Positions 52,501 through 64,000 of a stretch of DNA of 64,000 bases are shown here, piece after piece. Both the position numbers and the translations under genes were made by a program. Position 1 is the first letter of the stretch. Every line of letters begins with the position of its first letter. The notes below the pieces were generated by a model. That model searched no databases. It had not been told where the DNA came from and saw only the letters and a list, made by a program, of their open reading frames with translations. The DNA is taken from contig OZ023275.1 in NCBI GenBank assembly GCA_964007475.1, positions 37,443,381-37,507,380 on the forward strand. Reading direction: 5' to 3'. The stretch comes from Hybos culiciformis. Its lineage: Eukaryota > Arthropoda > Insecta > Diptera > Hybotidae.

Positions 52501-54642
52501 ATTCAACCACAATAATGTGTATTCTATAATATAATTCTGAGCATATAGTTAGTAGTGAAACTTTAACCCTAAATAAAATATTGTAAGAAATAAAAAAAAA
52601 AAAAAAATTAAGGATATAACTTGTACATATTTGAGAAAATTCATCTTGAAAACATCTTTCTTATAATATGGTTATATTTATTTCACCACAAAATAACTTT
52701 AAGATTCTTAAATCCTTAAGAGACAAGCTATGATTTTTTCCATAAAAGCACAAAAAAAAAAAAAGAAAAATTATAATATGTTAAATTAATAAAGAAAAAC
52801 AAAATATGTACTCTTAACCTGAGGTCAATATTATAGAAATTTATATTTACGATTTGATTCTGATAGATATCACCCCGATAATGATAATAATGTGAAATCT
52901 TTAAGTGTATTGTGTGTTTAAATGTTAGGGAGCTTAAAAAAGTTTCTTTAGCAATATGGACATCACAAAATATTATCGATATTTTTTATGTATATTTTAA
53001 AATTTATATTAGAAGCAAAAAATGACAACCATAAAATTTGAGTTTTTTTTTTATCTCTATATGTAGATTAAAACTTCAAGGATGGTTTGTTCATTATTTT
53101 CATTTATGTCATTATGTCCTTGTAGGTAGATTAACTTTCATAATTTTGAAAAATATTTTAATTTGCTAGGTAACTACTATTTTTGGTTTTTTTTTCGAAA
53201 AAGGATATGAATAACTTGTTTGGTTAAACGGATTTTTGTCCGCTTAAATATCAGAAAAATTTATAAAGTTTTATATGATGATTGAATTTCATTTTCAAAA
53301 TGGAATTAGGTATTTATTTTTTTAAATATTTAATTTATTTTTGAGTAATTTCATTTATTTTTAAAAAATATCCGTAAATATAAGTTCAATAGCTGCACTT
53401 CAAGCATTATGATGCTTCTTTAACTGTTAAATTACCAATTTTATGTCATGACTGGAAAGAACTCTATATAGAAATAAGTTTTCAGAAGAACCGCAAAAAG
53501 AAGTTTTTCAAAAAAATTTTCATTAGAGGTTTATGTTTTTATTTTTAAAATATAAAATAAAATAAATTTTCTTTTTTTAAACATATTTTTCAATAATTTA
53601 TGTTTTATAAGATTTTAATTTCTTTTACAGTCAAACAGTGACACAAGCTCCAGTTCCAGAGAGTATGAGAAGGAATCAAAATTTCTAGTGAAATGTCGAA
53701 AAAAATCATCAAAGCGAAATAATAAAGGTAAGTTTTATAATGGTGGTGAATTTAGAGGAAGCTTTTGTACCTAATTGAAATAAAAAAAAAAAAAACAAAA
53801 TTCAGAAATAATTTTTTCAGATTTTTTTTCCTAGAAAAATAAATTAAGGCTGCTCATTTTTGTAAGTTAACATTCTTTGAACTAGAGCAAGTACATAAAA
53901 TCGTAAAGTTAAGATCTGCTAAATTAATAAGTTCATTTGATTTTACGATCGTAAAGTTAAAAGATTTTCCGCGAAAATGTTCTTTTTTCGTCATTGTGTG
54001 ATAAAAAGAAAATTCATAGAATGAATTACTATACATTACTTTGAATGTATGAACAAATATTTTTTAGAGCCAAAACAAAATTGAAAATTGACATTATTTT
54101 TCATTTCTTTGTACTTACTTCATTTGTTAATTCTATTAATTTTATTTATTTTTTATATAAAAAAAATATAAAAGAGTGGAAAATGGATAGTATACAATAC
54201 TGAGTAAATAACTTACAAAGTAAGAAGGTATTTCTTTCCATGTAATTAAATAAAAGTATTTAATAACTTAATTATATTGAATAGTTTATTAATTTATTTT
54301 TTAATTAACAAATCTACCCTTTTTTATTAATGCAAACTTATGTTAATTGAAGTAATTAATGTTAATTAATTAAAATTATTCTTAACTTGCAACTGAATTG
54401 CAATAAGCTTCCACTTTATGAACAGTTTATCCTTTCCTCGTCTTTTTTTTATTTAATGAATGAATAAATTAAAATTTACTTTTTTAATAATTTTTCAGAT
54501 AAACTTAAATTCGGTGTTCAACCAAATATCAAATGTGTTGTAGTTGGTGATGGAGCAGTTGGTAAGACCAGTCTAATAGTATCATATTTAGAAAGTAGAT
54601 TCACCCCAGAGCACATTCCAACAGCATCAGATATTTACAATG
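46519..54642 (+). CDS. Rho-family small GTPase (RhoU/RhoV-like), N-terminal exons, 3' part outside the window
   Basis: Exons: 46519-47229, 53631-53727, 54499-54642 (GT/AG, phases 0, 1, 1); about 317 codons are seen. Residues 1 to about 237 are a low-complexity extension rich in Ser, Asn, Tyr and Pro, including YGSPPSPTI and a poly-Asn run encoded by AAT/AAC. Residues about 238-269 are Ser-rich and then strongly basic (KCRKKSSKRNNK). The G domain starts at about 276: IKCVVVGDGAVGKTSL holds the P-loop (about 286-293), followed by SYLESRF and switch I (PEHIPTASDIYN, with the Mg-binding Thr). IPTASD in place of the IPTVFD of Rho/Rac/Cdc42 and the long N-terminus point to the atypical RhoU/RhoV branch, which controls actin and cell adhesion and binds SH3 partners through N-terminal prolines. 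Switch II, the NKxD motif and the C-terminal lipid site are missing because the next exon is beyond 64000. The N-terminal start is the first ATG of the frame; an alternative is the second Met at residue 11. Confidence 0.85.
47230..53630 (+). other. Intron 1 of the Rho-family gene (6.4 kb)
   Basis: Begins GTTAGT and ends TTTTACAG. AT-rich with long homopolymer runs. I see no nested gene or clear mobile element in it. Patches of more balanced composition at about 49130-49450 and 52180-52260 have no open frame of interest. Confidence 0.6.
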
Positions 54643-57600
54643 GTAAGATATTATTCAAGATTATAATTATAATTACCTTGTAAACAAGCTGCCCTAAGAC
54701 AAAAAAAAATTCTTAAAAAATTCTGTATGTGTTCATGACGGTAGTATTTCAAATAAACCATATTCATACTATTTTCTGTTTCCAATATTGTACTTAATAG
54801 ATAATGAAAATTGGATGTGGTTGAACCATATATTAAAAACCATAGAAAACAGTATACAAATAGAAGCATTATATGATTAATAAAATTTCCTTATATGGAA
54901 ACTATCATAAATTAAACAGACAGTTTTTTTTTAAAACAATTTAATGCCAAAATTTTATTTTTATTTTTTTTTTTTATACCCACATAAATTTTATTAAATA
55001 TTTTCAATAAACATTTAACATGCAAATTTCGCCCCATATTTAAAAAAAATTTGTTTTTTTTGTTTTGTTTCGATTAAATGTTTATTTATACAAATATTGA
55101 CATATAAATAAATATTATATATAGAAATATAATAAAAATAATAATAAAAATAATTATTCTAATGGACAGAAATATTAATATCATAAATAATATTTATTAC
55201 AGGATATATCATTATATATTGTAAATATAAAATAACAATAAAAAATAATTTGCCAACAATTTTAATAGGTTAAGAGCTGATAAGTGTTTTTCATTTCAAT
55301 TTCAATACAATAAATGAAATAAAATTATTAAAAATGAATTTAACTATTTCCAATTAAAATATAATATTAGATTACTCTCATCAAACTACTATAATACTTT
55401 ATTGAATAGATTTTTAAGCCATATAATTCGCCTCAATGAAAATACACGCAAGATTTAACTCAGGGAGAAAATTGTAAATTTATGAAAGGATATACAATAA
55501 AATGCAAAATTTTTCTCGAATCTTAAGTATTTGAAAAAGCTTAAAGAGAAACATGTAAAACGTTCTTGAAAAATTTTGTTGTACATAATACCTTCAATTC
55601 ATTTATTTGCATCCATAAAGTTAACATAAAGTAATACATTCATTACTTATATTAGCTTTTAACATAATACTTTTTTCGGAGACTTTAGAACAATACAATT
55701 TTCAGCTTTCATTTATGAAAAACCAAAATTTTAACAAAAAACCTTTATCTATCCAGTTCTTCAATTGTATGACAAATATACTTCAGGCTTATATTTGTCA
55801 ACATATTTTTGTCACATATTTTTATATAAAAAAAAATGTATCTAGCTATTTGTCTCATCTCTTGATAGTACACCATTAAGGAAAGAGAAACTTGTAAAAT
55901 GAAAATAAATATTTTCCTGAATTTTTCATTATAAATTATTTTTTATTTTTGCTTCGTTTTTTTTTTTTTTACCTTGAAAATAAATTAAAGCCATATCAAT
56001 CTATTTCACATTAGCGACGAAAAAAGTTAGGAAAACATTTTATTTTATTTTTTTTCTTCAATTTAAAAGAAAGTTTTTTTATTTATCAAGGATCAGGTTG
56101 GCATGTAAATGTTTTCGGTATTGGTTGATACATATATATATTTTTTCTTTTTGTTAAAAATTTATATTTTATATTTTTTATCATTAAATACACATAAATT
56201 TATTCAGAGAGAAGAAAAAATAATATTAAAAAATGTAATAAATTGAATTTACCTATTTTGTTTCGTTTATAAAATAACTATGAAATTGACAAATTTAGCA
56301 TAAATCTATATGTAAATTGTAAATATAAAAATTGAACATAAATAAATGTGAAATATGCTAGAGGAAAATTATGAACAAGAATTTCTGTCGCAAAAAAAAA
56401 AATAAATTTAAAATCTCAAAAGCACGTATTAAGTTTAACATCATTTCGAATTTATATACTTTTTGATATTTTTTTAAAATATTCATTGACACAATTATCT
56501 TTTTTTCCGCATAAGCATTAAAGTACATACTTCGATAGAATCGAATAAAAAAGTTTGATAGGCTGAGGTAAAAACTATTTTATGATTTATGAATAATTTC
56601 GATTTTTGAACAAAACAATATTTTCCAGAAATTTCCAATTATTTACTTATTATAGAAATAGCAAGTTGATAATAATTAACTTTATACAAGATAGTAACAA
56701 TTCGATTCAAAACTTAAACATGAACCAAAAACAAAGTTAATTATATTTATAAATGAAAGTTTTTAGTGTAAAATTAAGATTATTATCGATTGCAATTGAT
56801 TACCATTGATAATCATAGTAAATTTACGTTGCAAGTAGAAACTGAAATAATAACCCATTTGGATGTAAATTAAATAGATAATAGTAAAGTTAGCACCGAA
56901 ATTACGCGAAATTGCCCTGAATCGTGTAAATTTAATTATTTCAAAAATTCAAATATTTATTGTTAATATTTTCTTTTTTGAAATATTTTTTCATTATAAT
57001 AGTTGAACAAAATTTAAAATAATATACTACTGAACAATTTATTAATCTTAGATATAGATACATATAAACAATTTTTCTATTAAGAGTTTCACTTTATTCC
57101 ATTGTTATATATGTATAAATACCTATGTTCAATGCATATCATAATACTGCTAAAAAATGTACATGTAAGCAATTCAAAAAAAGGGTTAAATGCACAAAAT
57201 AAACATGAAACAAGGTAAAAATGTCAAACACACTTTTAGTTATAGACTAGTCGTAATCGATATTGTTAACAGTGGGAATTTATGTAAAATTAAGTACACA
57301 AAATATATTTTATCCTCTGTTGTAAACTGGTGCATTTCATTTAAAATTTCTAATGGTATATTTTTCTGTATGCAATTTACACACAAAAAACACCATAGAC
57401 AGTGTTAAATGATATAAAAATATAATTTGTATGTTGTATATTACTGTGTTTGAGAATTGGGAAATACTTCTGTGCTTGTTCTACATAAATTTATATATTA
57501 AATATTGCATGTAAAAGTTGTACTAAATAATAGGTTTCATGACCGAAAATGAAAAAAAAATTTACTTTTCTTCGTTGAAAGTTTCAAATTTGGTATCGAT

Positions 57601-60600
57601 AAAGCAGAAGATTTGTCAGATTTAATTAAACAGAAATTCGAAATAGTTTATTAATAATATAAACGTTCATTTGTATGTTAATAATTCACTATAGCATTTA
57701 CAATGCTTACCTTTGCAATCGTAGAAATAGTAAGTTTGTGTCATCAATTTTATTCATTAATATATATAGGATTTTATCACTATGGATTTAAAAAAACTAA
57801 ACATAACATATGATGAGAAGATAATTGTGTTTTCAGGTTTAATGAAGTTTTTCTTTAGAATAAATTTATTTTCAAACACTCAATTATTTATTTTGTACTT
57901 AATAACGTATATTACGTACGCTTGCATATGTATACCCTCGAAACTTAAACACATAAAATAATAGCTTAATTGAAAAACAATTTGTTATGAAATTTCTGAC
58001 TATACCTATCTGCAACCAATTCAGTTTTAAAAACATCGTCAATAGACAACTTTTACAGTGTATTCATTTTAATAATATTTTTTAAAGCTCAATAGCATAT
58101 AACACACATAATGAAATGTACCTAAATTAAAAAAAATATATTTTATTTAATCCCAATTATATTATCAATCAAATGACAATATTATAACCATATACTAGTA
58201 GTAGATGTATAATAAAATAGTAAATAAAAACATAATAATTTCCACATTTGTATACGATTTACATGTACATGTTTGAACATATATAATATACATAACATAA
58301 ACACATTTATATTAATAATAAATGAGAATATTGTTAATATATAATATTCTGAGAGGCATGATTTTATATGGAAATTATATTTCTAGAGATATTCTATAAT
58401 TCATAAAAAAAAAATATATATTTACGTTCCTTTTTCCTGTTTTTAATTCAGGAAGGAAAAAGAAATTTATTCATGAAAATTAGTTTCTTTCTATTTAGCT
58501 TCCTAGAAAAAATAAGAAAATAGGCTGCTATATTTATTTATGTATATAAATCATATTGTTTAAATAAATACGACAGTGACATTTGTTAGCAACGTTTGAC
58601 ATTTAAATATTTTCACATTTTTTATTAATATAATACTTCTGATATGACAGGGTGTCATAAAAATATAAGAAAAATTTATTTGTTTCAAATTGGCAATTAA
58701 CAATTGTTTCTAGCTACAAGCATACAAAGAATACCCTAAACAGCACCTTGTGTCCCTCCATTTTATAATTGTTTTGAAAAATATTTCCACTAATACATAA
58801 TTCTTATTAAATTCTATTGATTGTTTAGCTAAATCTAATTGCATTTAAATTAATATCGCTTAGAATTGAAAAAGTTTTGCTTAATTTCTGAATTAAGGAG
58901 AAGATTTAAATTATTTTGTGATTCTACAGTATGACTTAAATTTTTTTAAATACTTGAGCAACACTTACTTTACTAGTAAACCTTAAATACACCCATATTT
59001 AGATAAATTCTCCTACTGCTAGTTAATAAGCAAATATTAAATTTATTTTTTATTAAAGAACATAATACCAATTAAAAATTATTATAGTCGAATAAAATAA
59101 AGCTTAAAAAATTCAAATAATATCAATCACAATTATACTTAACATAAAAAAAAAACAAAAATGTTGACAAGATTTTTTATTCAAATATTTTATATTTTAT
59201 TTAATATTTTATTTAAAATTGGATATCAAAAGTCAAAATAAGACAAATCTTGGACATTTAAATGAAAAATTTAAAATAAATCTTTTTAACAAATAACCAT
59301 AATGTTAAAATAAGGGCAACACTATCTGTTGCAAAATAACCTTAACAAAAAATGAAAAAAAAATTAAAACTAAATTTATGAAAAAGTATCAAAGCTTATG
59401 CTTTTAGTTAATTTTATATTATTACGCGGTAGTTTTTTTTTTTAATGATGGTTTTTTAATCTTTGACGTAACAAAAGTACCAAATTGTTTTATTGTACTA
59501 TATTTTGTTATATTGTAGGTATATTTTATTTTAACAATGCTCTATGGTTCTCATTTTGGTTCCGCTGACTAAAGATTGTGGGTCGTTGTTTTTTGTTTTT
59601 TGCTATTTTTTTTTTTATTATTAAATTATTCACCGAAACGAAATGCGCTTTTTCTGATCTTGAAAATTAAATTATGCTTAGCTATTTTCCATTTAAATTT
59701 TTAATACTGAGAAAATGTATTATTTTATGTTTATTATACATATTATTTGCATTTATGTATTTCTAGGTAAAAAAGTAAAAGTTTTTAGTCTCCGATTTAG
59801 TTATCAACTGACGTCATTAGTATGCTATTCATTATGTCCGCCACTCTGTCAGTTTGCTATTATAAAATTCTTATTGCAATTAGACTATTACGCCGAATCG
59901 GAGCCTTCAAAAATCGAAATTATTTTCATTCAAAAGATTATAAATTTTAAAAGCTTTTATGGGTATTTTGAGAATATGTCGGTTCCTAAAAGAAAAATTT
60001 AGCTCATTGGGAAATGAAGCAGAAGAGACTCGTAACGAGTTTCGACTAAAATTGAAAAATAGGTTGATTGTTAACTTTAAAAAACAGATAGCAATCACAG
60101 CTATAATTTCTGCGCATCTCTTGATATTTTTTATGCCATACTTCTACTTGTAATTTTTCTGTTCATATAATTTAAGAAAAATTCGACATAAAAATTTTGA
60201 AAGATACTCATTTTTGTAATCAATTCTTTGCCAAAAAAAAAATGTAATTTTGGTATAGCTACTTTTGCATCTTTTACACATTTTTGGATGTGCTATTATT
60301 TTATTTAATAATAATGCAAGATTTTAGGCACATACTGCTAGAAAATAACTAAGTTTAAATATCTATTCTCGCATCATAGGTATTTCAGTTTCATTTATGA
60401 CTGCGTACCTCATTTATGTACATCTTAAATTTTTCTCTGTGCATTTGTCAAAAACAAAGAACTTTTCAGGTTGTTTTTTTTTTTTTACCTTGATGGATTT
60501 TTTTTGTTTTCATTTAAAATGTATTGTTTTTTGTGAAAACACAAGAACTTTGAGAAAAAATAATCATGAAAAATATTTTGTTGTTTATTTATTTATTATT

Positions 60601-63600
60601 ATTTTTTTTTTTTTGCTTTAATTTTTGCTTCTGAAGAAGTGGTCTTTCACAAACTATATTTTTTTTTTCTCGTGTTGCTGCACTTCAATCTCGAAATAAT
60701 AAATTCTAAATTTATGACTTTCAACAAATAAAAAACGAAAATGGTAATTTTCTTTTATTTTCCCTTGTTTTCCTTTTTGTTTTTTTTTCTCGTAAAATTT
60801 TGAAATTTTGCCAGACATCTACTTGATATAAAGAAATATTAATTAATAAATTGTGCCAAAAAATATACCATTTTTTTTTTTTTTTATTTTTCATTTCTTT
60901 TTTGTTATGGTATATTTTCTTCTGTGCGGCATTTTGGCCTTCTTAAGTTTCAGAAAGAAAAAAAAAATCAAGTTTTTATTTTTTATCACAAAAATGATTT
61001 GTGATGTATGCAAATTTATTTGTTATATGAAAAAATGATGTTTTTGAAATTATGGAATTTTATATTTTTTTTTTTTTCAGAATATAATCGAAATATATCT
61101 TAAGGAAAAACATTCATTTTTCCAGAATTTTCAATTTATACAAAAAGATATTCATCAATAATTTAAATCCTGCAGGGATTTGAAATTAAAATAATTTTAG
61201 GAACATTGTAAAAACTTATTTAAATATATTTACCTCAAAGGGTTAAAATAAAAATTATAGTTATTTATTATTGTTAATATAATATTTATTTAAAATATTT
61301 AGAAAAATAACAAAATTAATTCATGATTTTTATTTACTTTTTTGCTGAATGTATAATATTGAAATTTTCATCGAATTGTTCTGTATATAGATTAAAAATT
61401 ACTTATGGAAAAACTATATAAATGTAAAATCAGAAAAATTGAAATTCATATTTTTATGAACATAATGAACATAAGTGCAATCAATTTCCATAGTTTTTTA
61501 ATAAATAAAAATATTTATTTTACACTGTTTTTATTAAAAATTAAAACAATTGAATTAGGTCCTCCTATGTCCTACGCTGGCGTACTAAAATACTTTTAAA
61601 CAACAATACTAAAAAATGTTAATGGTTTGAAATTGAAATGTTGAAATCAAACTTCATCTTTCATTTACGAATTACTGTAATAACTTAATTTTATTGAAAT
61701 TTATATATTACACTATATTACTCTTTCTATATATTAAGAGCCCTCCACTTGAAATTCTGTTTTCTATTTCTGTTTTCTATTTTTGCAGTTTTTTTTTGTT
61801 TTATTTTACAGAAAATCAACGGCCGTGAAAAATGCGACAAAAATTGTACGAAAAACACCTCTACCAGAAAATCACAAAACTATATTTGAATTTGATTTCT
61901 GTGCCGAAACTGTAATTTATGAAAAAAATTAAAAAATTCTTAGAAATAAATGAAATTAATTAAAAATTGGTTAGGAAATTAAAGAAATTCAAAATTTCAC
62001 GTCACCAGCCCTGGAGAGCGGTATTTTAGCTTTATTTCTGTGTTTGAGATTTTTTATTATCTTTTTCCTTTACTTCAGAATCCAAGCAAATGTGTTCAAG
62101 TTTTTTAAAGGCTCGTTTGGCCCAAAAAACTCAAAATTTTAAAAATCCGCCTCACCTACCCAGGAGCCAGTTATATACTCTCTAACATATCAAAAAATCA
62201 CTTCAGTCTAGATTGTAGTAACCCTACAATCAAAGTCAAACTAAGACCAATTTTTTGCAATTTTTCACAATTTATGTCTCTTAATGTTTACAATTTATGT
62301 CTTGTAAATGTAACTATACATTATTTTGAATAAAACATTACAATTACTTGTTAGTGACTTTAATATTCACATTTATATAATACAACATTTAACACTGTAT
62401 TTTCTAATTGTTAACCTATATATATACTACTAATGTGATCCTATTATAAAATATCACAATAAAGAAAAATCTATTTTTTTTATACATACATTATTTATAT
62501 GTGTCTACCTTTTCATCACTATATTGTTGAAATTTTAAATAAAGATGTATACATATAGTTTTAGTTTCCTTTTTAAAGTACCATCAGTTTGAGGATGTGT
62601 TAACACATTTATATCATTCTTCATTTTATTATTTACATGTAGGTATATGGATTACACATAGTACACGAAGTATGAAAAGACAATTAATTCAACAACTGAC
62701 ATGAATTTTTGACACGGAAAAACTATATATGCTTGCTTGGATTAAATTTACATTTTAGTAATAATTAAATATGTTTACAGGTGTTATTTTTTTTTTCGAT
62801 GTGTAAAATGTAAACCAAACTGCACATTTGCCTGCTAGGTCAGTGCATTGCTTTTGTTACGGAATTATTATATTCCATATGTAAAGTTAAAAAAAATAAA
62901 AAATAAAGTATAGAAAAAGGGGGCTAAATTTTTATTATTATACCCATTTCCAATTAGTTTTATGTTTTATGTCGTGAGAATTTTTTTTTTTTTTTTAATT
63001 TTGATAAAATAGGGTTATGTTGTGCGGCGTTTCGTTAAGGATTTGAACTGCGAAAATAACTTGTAAGTTATTAATTGTTAAATATTTATATACAATACAT
63101 TCATATGTAAGGAGTTAAGATTTTTTCTTTTTTTAACAAGCATAATCAGAAAAAAGTTAATATTACTATTATAACGTCATAGTGCTCAAATAAGAATACT
63201 GAGCTACTTTAGCTCAATTTTTCGTAAACTTCTTACTTTGATAGTATCTAATCGCTGATAGTATCTACTCGGCTTAAATACTTTTTAAGGATGGATATAG
63301 AATTCAAGTACGCTGACTGGCAAACAAAATAATTGAAATTGTATATTTTGTAGCTAACACTACATTCAGCCCAAATTATAGTATTATTTTAATTTATAAT
63401 TTAAACTAATATTCAAAATGATTATACTTTTATGAAATTACTTAGAAATTATCATTTCCACACACAACATATGTAAAGTGTCATTTCACATTGAGAACAT
63501 ATTTTAAAACTTTAAATAATAATATAACACATAAATGAATTCTAATGATTTCACCTTTTTGAAGAAAATATTTTACCACAGAATAATAAATTTTATTACA

Positions 63601-64000
63601 ACACAAAAAGAAAATAATTCAAATTCCATCAAAACATATTATTCATTTGTAAAAAATATTATTATATGAAACCTCATCCCAAATAGCTTTTTTTGATTAT
63701 TTTATGAAAGTGAAAAATATTGTGATAAAAATTTTAAAAAAATTACTAAAAACCAAACACAAGTTATCGCTGTAGACTTTCTGAACTAAACTGTTAGACC
63801 TGTTCCTGTATTACTCGTTATAACACCGGTCGCCTTAAGAATTTTCCATACTAATAAATAATAGTGTAGTAAATATTAAGAATTAATCTCATTTTGTCAA
63901 ATTTAAAATTTTACAACAAAAATAGTTGAGAAACTATGGTTACTTAAGGTTAATTCAATCTACAAAGTGTTCAAGTCGAATTTTTTGTACTTTGATTAAA
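54643..64000 (+). other. Intron 3 of the Rho-family gene, running off the window
   Basis: Starts GTAAGAT after the switch I exon. I looked for the following Rho exon (DTAGQ motif region, entering in phase 1) and did not find it in the remaining 9.4 kb, so the intron is longer than this. Two less AT-rich patches, 59770-60140 and 61795-62250, may be remnants of inserted elements; no inverted termini or homologous domain were recognised. Confidence 0.55.

Noticed and set aside
59715..60150. Plus-strand frame with an acceptor-like TTTCTAG at about 59766, in phase with the Rho-family gene
   Set aside because: Considered as the next GTPase exon because the phase fits, but the translation lacks any Rho G-domain motif (no DTAGQ, no switch II). 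It is more likely an element remnant or chance.
61810..61930. Exon-like patch after a good TTTTACAG acceptor
   Set aside because: Read in the phase required by the Rho-family gene it meets a stop after a few codons, and the other frame has no recognisable domain.

Overview
The window is AT-rich nuclear DNA of an insect, probably a fly. It has short phase-consistent introns, dense poly-A/poly-T runs, and two genes with a ZAD domain (zinc-finger-associated domain of arthropods, strongly expanded in Diptera). One ZAD gene also has the CCxRK-type finger familiar from insect ZAD C2H2 proteins. Exon structures below were assembled by eye from reading frame, GT/AG sites and splice phase; no alignment or search was run.

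Layout. (1) 0.25-0.45 kb holds an inverted-repeat element. (2) 0.76-3.6 kb (+) holds a five-exon ZAD + C2H2 zinc-finger gene with a probable non-autonomous Helitron in intron 1. (3) 3.8-4.96 kb (-) holds the first three coding exons of a GLOD4-like gene whose C-terminal part is not visible. (4) 5.65-13.86 kb (+) holds a second ZAD gene, here joined to a coiled coil and a DUF4806-like C-terminus. Its 6.3-kb first intron encloses a complete seven-exon MMS19 gene on the opposite strand (6.37-10.83 kb) and two short inverted-repeat elements. (5) 13.9-46.5 kb is almost gene-free AT-rich DNA, with a clear hAT element at 30.0-30.6 kb (TSD present), hAT-like remnants at 36.4-36.7 and 42.9-43.1 kb, and one GC-richer island at 35.0-36.0 kb that I cannot assign. 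(6) 46.5-64 kb (+) holds the 5' half of a Rho-family GTPase gene (RhoU/RhoV-like) with a very long Ser/Asn-rich N-terminal extension. Only the P-loop and switch I exon of the G domain is in the window, and the last intron runs off the right edge.

The genes do not form one pathway. MMS19 (cytosolic Fe-S cluster targeting), GLOD4 (glyoxalase-fold protein) and the Rho GTPase are conserved single genes. The two ZAD genes look like neighbouring paralogues: identical 105-bp first exons in length, the same splice phase, and the same ZAD cysteine positions (3, 6, 48, 51). The most interesting points are the nested gene arrangement, the ZAD-DUF4806 architecture, a duplicated GC-rich promoter element, the possible nesting of the zinc-finger gene inside GLOD4, and the unassigned 35-kb island.
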